DNA of 43,640 nt from Clostridiaceae bacterium. Lineage in GTDB: Bacteria; Bacillota; Clostridia; Peptostreptococcales; Tindalliaceae. The stretch spans positions 1 to 43,640 of the forward strand of contig JAGXHW010000004.1 in the NCBI GenBank assembly GCA_024635995.1. The letters run 5' to 3'. The translations under genes and the position numbers were made by a program. Of the stretch, positions 39,871-43,640 are shown piece by piece. A model generated the notes under the pieces. The model did not search any database and was not told where the DNA came from. It was given only the letters and a program-made list of their open reading frames with translations. The number at the start of each line of letters is the position of its first letter. Positions within the stretch are counted from its first letter, which is position 1.

Positions 39871-39902
39871 AGTTAAGTGTGTTAACGGACCCTAAACAGC
39901 TA

Positions 39903-39963
39903 AACCTATTAATGGGGAAGGATTTCGCCAGTGTACTGGCGAAATCTGACCCATAAGATTGGT
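39903..39963 (+). ncRNA. Nested hairpin in the str operon leader
   Basis: Three co-axial helices are visible: AACC (39903-39906) / GGTT (39960-39963), ATGGG (39911-39915) / CCCAT (39950-39954), and a perfect 12-bp stem GATTTCGCCAGT (39921-39932) / ACTGGCGAAATC (39935-39946) with only GT between the arms. There is no T-run, so it is not a terminator. It lies between a strong promoter and ybxF, which encodes an L7Ae-type RNA-binding protein. I do not recognise the class. The internal loops do not spell a clean K-turn. Confidence 0.6.
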
Positions 39964-40004
39964 TATTTGGAAGGAGAGTCCGTACTCGAAGGAGGAGAAC
40001 GAAG

Positions 40005-40250
40005 TTGTTGGAATTACTTCAGCATGAAAAAAAAGTCGTTGGGATTAAGCAGGTAACACGATCCCTGGCTGAGGGTCATGCGTTGAAATGCGTTTATTTA
40101 GCAAGCGATGCAGAAGAGCATTTGCAGGAAAAAATTCAACTTTTAGCCCATGAAAACGACATTGAAGTGATCCCTGTGGAAAGCCGAAAAAAACTGGGAA
40201 AAGTATGTGGCATCGATGTAGGAGCAACCGTTGTTGCGGTTCTTAAATAG
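40005..40250 (+). CDS. ybxF: L7Ae-family K-turn-binding protein YbxF
   Basis: 81 aa. Small L7Ae/L30e fold RNA-binding protein; the Bacillus homologue binds K-turn RNAs. Begins MLELLQHEKKVVGIKQVTRSL and contains the L7Ae core with VYLASDAEEHL and GKVCGIDVGATVVAVL. It has a TTG start with GGAGGAG at 39991-39997; the next codon is also TTG (40008), so the start is uncertain by one residue. First gene of the str operon, 42 nt ahead of rpsL. Confidence 0.9.
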   Translation: MLELLQHEKKVVGIKQVTRSLAEGHALKCVYLASDAEEHLQEKIQLLAHENDIEVIPVESRKKLGKVCGIDVGATVVAVLK

Positions 40251-40292
40251 AAGCTTCTGAGAAGGAATCACAATGAGAAGGAGGTGAAATAC

Positions 40293-40709
40293 ATGCCAAC
40301 CATTAACCAACTGGTTCGAAAAGGCCGAAAAGTTGAGATGGAAAAATCAGATTCACCAGCATTGCTGAAAGGCTTTAACTCACTTAAGAGAAAGTCTACT
40401 GATTTAAGTGCCCCTCAAAAACGAGGTGTTTGTACATCTGTCAAAACTGTGACGCCTAAAAAACCAAATTCTGCATTGCGTAAGGTGGCCAGGGTTCGTT
40501 TGACCAACCAGATCGAGGTTTCCGCTTACATTCCAGGTATGGGACACAATTTACAGGAACATAGTGTTGTTCTCATCCGGGGTGGAAGAGTGAAAGACCT
40601 TCCCGGTGTCAGATACCACATTATCCGAGGTACTTTGGACACTGCAGGTGTTGCCAACAGGATGCAAGGTCGCTCTAAATACGGAGCCAAGAGACCCAAG
40701 AAGAAATAA
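40293..40709 (+). CDS. rpsL: Ribosomal protein S12
   Basis: 138 aa. Decoding-centre protein. Contains [11 protein letters not shown] and KDLPGVRYH; the Lys residues at the sites changed in streptomycin-resistant mutants (E. coli K42 and K87) are wild type. AAGGAGGTG precedes the ATG at 40293; the in-frame GTG at 40284 overlaps that site. Normal length for Firmicutes. Confidence 0.98.
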   Translation: MPTINQLVRKGRKVEMEKSDSPALLKGFNSLKRKSTDLSAPQKRGVCTSVKTVTPKKPNSALRKVARVRLTNQIEVSAYIPGMGHNLQEHSVVLIRGGRVKDLPGVRYHIIRGTLDTAGVANRMQGRSKYGAKRPKKK

Positions 40710-40783
40710 CAGCCTAACAGCGTTTAAGCATAGATGAACAGTAAGGGAACATTTCCTGAACACATCGAGCTGTGAACGCACAA

Positions 40784-41315
<532 letters not shown>

Positions 41316-41420
41316 TACCGATAAACAAACGAGCCCTGTGCATTTGCATGAAATAAACGGTGTGAATGCACAGATGTTTTTGGCTCATTGTATTATCGGG
41401 TAGTTGGAAGGAGGATCACA

Positions 41421-43490
41421 GTGCCAAGGCAGTTTTCACTGGATAAAACAAGAAATATTGGAATCATGGCACATATCGATGCTGGTAAAACCACCACCAC
41501 TGAGCGTATTCTTTATTATGCGGGCAATATCCGCAAAATTGGAGAAACCCATGACGGTGCATCCCAGATGGACTGGATGGAACAGGAAAAGGAGCGGGGA
41601 ATCACCATTACTTCCGCTGCAACAACCTGCGAATGGAACAGCCACAGAATAAATATTATTGACACACCAGGTCACGTTGACTTTACGGTGGAAGTGGAAC
41701 GTTCATTACGCGTGTTGGATGGTGCTGTAGCAGTTTTCTGTGCCAAAGGCGGTGTTGAGCCTCAATCAGAAACGGTATGGCGTCAGGCTGATAAATACAA
41801 AGTACCAAGAATGGCGTTTATCAATAAAATGGACATCATGGGAGCAGATTTTTATCAGGCAGTTAACATGATGAAAGATCGTTTGGGAGCCAATGCGGTT
41901 CCAATACAACTTCCCATTGGAACCGAAGCAGATTTTGTGGGAATCATTGACTTAATCACCATGAAAGCCAGAATCTATGAAGATGATCTTGGCCAGAATG
42001 TGCGTGTTGATGAAATTCCTGCTGACTTGATGAAAAATGCGGAAGAGTTTAGAGAAAAAATGCTGGAAGCGGTTGCTGAAACCAGTGAAGAGTTGATGAT
42101 GAAATACCTTGAGGGCGAAGCCTTAACTGAGGAAGAAGTTATCGCTGGTCTTCGGTCAGGTACTGTGCACACAACCATTACCCCTGTGTTATGCGGGTCG
42201 TCCTACAAGAATAAAGGTGTACAGTTGCTGTTGGACAAAGTTGTTGAGCTGATGCCTTCACCACTTGACATTGAATCCATCAGAGGCATGTCAGAAGACG
42301 GCGAAACAGAAATTGCCAGACATTCTGATGACAGTGAACCATTCGCAGCCCTTGCTTTCAAGATCATGACAGACCCCTACGTAGGTAAATTGGCATTCTT
42401 CAGGGTATATTCCGGTGTCCTAAAATCCGGTTCTTACGTTTACAATGCCACTAAGGGGAAAAAAGAGAGAATTGGACGTATCCTGCAAATGCATGCCAAC
42501 ACCCGTACTGAAATTGAGGCCGTGTATGCAGGTGACATTGCTGCAGCGGTTGGATTGAAAGACACCTCCACAGGTGACACATTGTGTGATCCAGATAGTG
42601 CGGTTGTGCTTGAGTCCATGGAATTTCCTGAGCCGGTTATCAACGTGGCCATTGAGCCAAAAACAAAAGCCGGTCAGGATAAAATGGGTATTGCGTTACA
42701 AAAACTGGCCGAAGAAGACCCAACATTCCGCACCTATACTGACCCGGAAACAGGTCAAACCATCATTGCGGGCATGGGCGAGCTTCACCTGGAAATCATT
42801 GTCGACAGGATGATGCGCGAATTTAAAGTGGAAGCGAATGTGGGTAAACCACAGGTAGCCTACAAAGAAACCATTACTGAGGAAGTTGAAATCGAAGCAA
42901 AATATGTGCGTCAGTCCGGTGGTAAAGGACAGTATGGACATGTTAAGATGAGAATGATTCCTCAGGAACCGGGTGCAGGATATTCCTTCGAAAGCAAAAT
43001 CGTAGGCGGATCCATTCCCAAAGAATACATCCCGGCAGTTGACCAGGGCATTCAGGGCAGCATGACCAACGGTATATTGGCTGGGTACGAAGTGGTTGAC
43101 TTTAGAGTGGAATTGATTGACGGTTCCTACCATGAAGTTGACTCTTCAGAAATGGCCTTTAAAATCGCCGGATCATTAGCCTTCAAAGACGGCATGAAAA
43201 AAGCAAAACCAGTATTGCTGGAACCATACATGAGAGTGGAAGTTGTGACACCGGAAGAATACATGGGTGATGTCATCGGCGACTTGAATTCCCGTAGGGG
43301 AAGGGTTGAAGGCATGATCCCTCGAAACAACGGTATTCAGGTTATCAAATCCCAGGTACCTTTGTCAGAGATGTTTGGGTATTCCACAGACTTGAGGTCA
43401 AAATCTCAGGGAAGGGCAAATTACTCAATGCATTTTGATCATTTTGAGCAAATGCCTGCAAGTATTGCTGAAAAGATCATGAAGGGTTAG
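41421..43490 (+). CDS. fusA: Elongation factor G
   Basis: 689 aa. The translocase GTPase of the ribosome. Standard motifs are intact, in contrast to the paralogue at 7486: G1 AHIDAGKT at 17-24, DTPGHVDF with the catalytic His near 81-88, and NKMD near 135. The C-terminal domains carry the [10 protein letters not shown] and [10 protein letters not shown] segments. GTG start with AAGGAGG at 41408-41414. In the str operon between rpsG and the second tuf. Confidence 0.97.
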   Translation: MPRQFSLDKTRNIGIMAHIDAGKTTTTERILYYAGNIRKIGETHDGASQMDWMEQEKERGITITSAATTCEWNSHRINIIDTPGHVDFTVEVERSLRVLDGAVAVFCAKGGVEPQSETVWRQADKYKVPRMAFINKMDIMGADFYQAVNMMKDRLGANAVPIQLPIGTEADFVGIIDLITMKARIYEDDLGQNVRVDEIPADLMKNAEEFREKMLEAVAETSEELMMKYLEGEALTEEEVIAGLRSGTVHTTITPVLCGSSYKNKGVQLLLDKVVELMPSPLDIESIRGMSEDGETEIARHSDDSEPFAALAFKIMTDPYVGKLAFFRVYSGVLKSGSYVYNATKGKKERIGRILQMHANTRTEIEAVYAGDIAAAVGLKDTSTGDTLCDPDSAVVLESMEFPEPVINVAIEPKTKAGQDKMGIALQKLAEEDPTFRTYTDPETGQTIIAGMGELHLEIIVDRMMREFKVEANVGKPQVAYKETITEEVEIEAKYVRQSGGKGQYGHVKMRMIPQEPGAGYSFESKIVGGSIPKEYIPAVDQGIQGSMTNGILAGYEVVDFRVELIDGSYHEVDSSEMAFKIAGSLAFKDGMKKAKPVLLEPYMRVEVVTPEEYMGDVIGDLNSRRGRVEGMIPRNNGIQVIKSQVPLSEMFGYSTDLRSKSQGRANYSMHFDHFEQMPASIAEKIMKG

Positions 43491-43534
43491 TTAGGCACAA
43501 CACAACAATAATCATTATTTAGGGAGGAAAGAAA

Positions 43535-43640
43535 ATGGGAAAAGCAAAATTTGAAAGAACGAAACCGCACGTAAACATAGGAACAATCGGTCACGTAGAC
43601 CATGGTAAGACCACATTGACAGCCGCCATCACCATCGTAC
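43535..43640 (+). CDS. tuf: Elongation factor Tu, second copy (cut by window edge)
   Basis: Only the first 35 codons are in the window ([20 protein letters not shown]...). The 106 bases present are identical to 27243-27348, and the ribosome binding site AGGGAGGAAAGAAA is also shared; further upstream the two differ. The second copy closes the str operon behind fusA. Continuation beyond 43640 is not visible. Confidence 0.95.
   Translation, partial: MGKAKFERTKPHVNIGTIGHVDHGKTTLTAAITIV

Noticed and set aside
39903-39963. K-turn in the str operon leader bound by YbxF
   Set aside because: GA steps occur on one strand only, and the opposite strand has extra bases, so the standard three-base bulge with tandem G-A pairs cannot be drawn.

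Overview
The window is a stretch of core chromosome from a Gram-positive, low-to-mid GC Firmicute of the class Clostridia. The evidence is strong AGGAGG-type ribosome binding sites, a CtsR-McsA-McsB-ClpC heat-shock operon, a T-box riboswitch, the sporulation-type sigma factor SigH, an archaeal-type ProRS, and the familiar clostridial order radA-carD-yacL-ispDF-proS-gltX-cysS-mrnC-thyX-rlmB-yacP-sigH-tuf-rpmG-secE-nusG-rplKAJL-rpoBC-ybxF-rpsLG-fusA-tuf. The order and protein character resemble the Alkaliphilus/Tindallia/Natronincola group, but that placement is inference. Every gene recognised lies on the + strand.

Layout. Bases 1-3230 hold the end of an rRNA operon: 16S-23S spacer with boxA and processing stem, 23S, 5S and a terminator. 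Bases 3300-9640 hold three single transcription units: a DUF4015 glycoside-hydrolase-like lipoprotein, a class II (B12-dependent) ribonucleotide reductase with an N-terminal ATP-cone, and an EF-G-like GTPase. Bases 9617-15553 are the CtsR-controlled stress operon with radA. Bases 15644-21613 carry carD, the PIN/TRAM protein YacL, ispD, ispF, proS and gltX. A 23-bp tandem repeat and a cysteine-type T-box lead into cysS, mrnC, an unrecognised membrane-anchored protein, thyX, rlmB and yacP. Then come sigH-tuf, rpmG-secE-nusG-rplK-rplA, an L10 leader with rplJ-rplL, then rpoB-rpoC, and the str operon (ybxF-rpsL-rpsG-fusA-tuf, the last cut by the window edge).

How it works together. Nearly everything serves information flow: rRNA and ribosomal proteins, RNA polymerase and its factors (CarD, SigH, NusG), elongation factors, aminoacyl-tRNA synthetases, rRNA/mRNA maturation enzymes (RlmB, Mini-RNase III, YacP/Rae1) and protein quality control by arginine phosphorylation.

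I found no defence system, prophage, CRISPR array or intact transposase. The parts ordinary gene annotation would miss are non-coding. They are: a pair of related elements of about 144 and 184 bp in inverted orientation flanking the 5.6-kb sigH-rplL block; a nested hairpin in the leader of the str operon, whose first gene encodes an L7Ae-type RNA-binding protein; a long hairpin in the rpoB leader; three perfect 23-bp tandem repeats ahead of the T-box; and a ctsR promoter that overlaps the terminator of the gene before it. Two tuf copies are identical over all 106 comparable bases. All coordinates, stems and promoter spacings were read by eye; nothing was checked by alignment, folding or database search.
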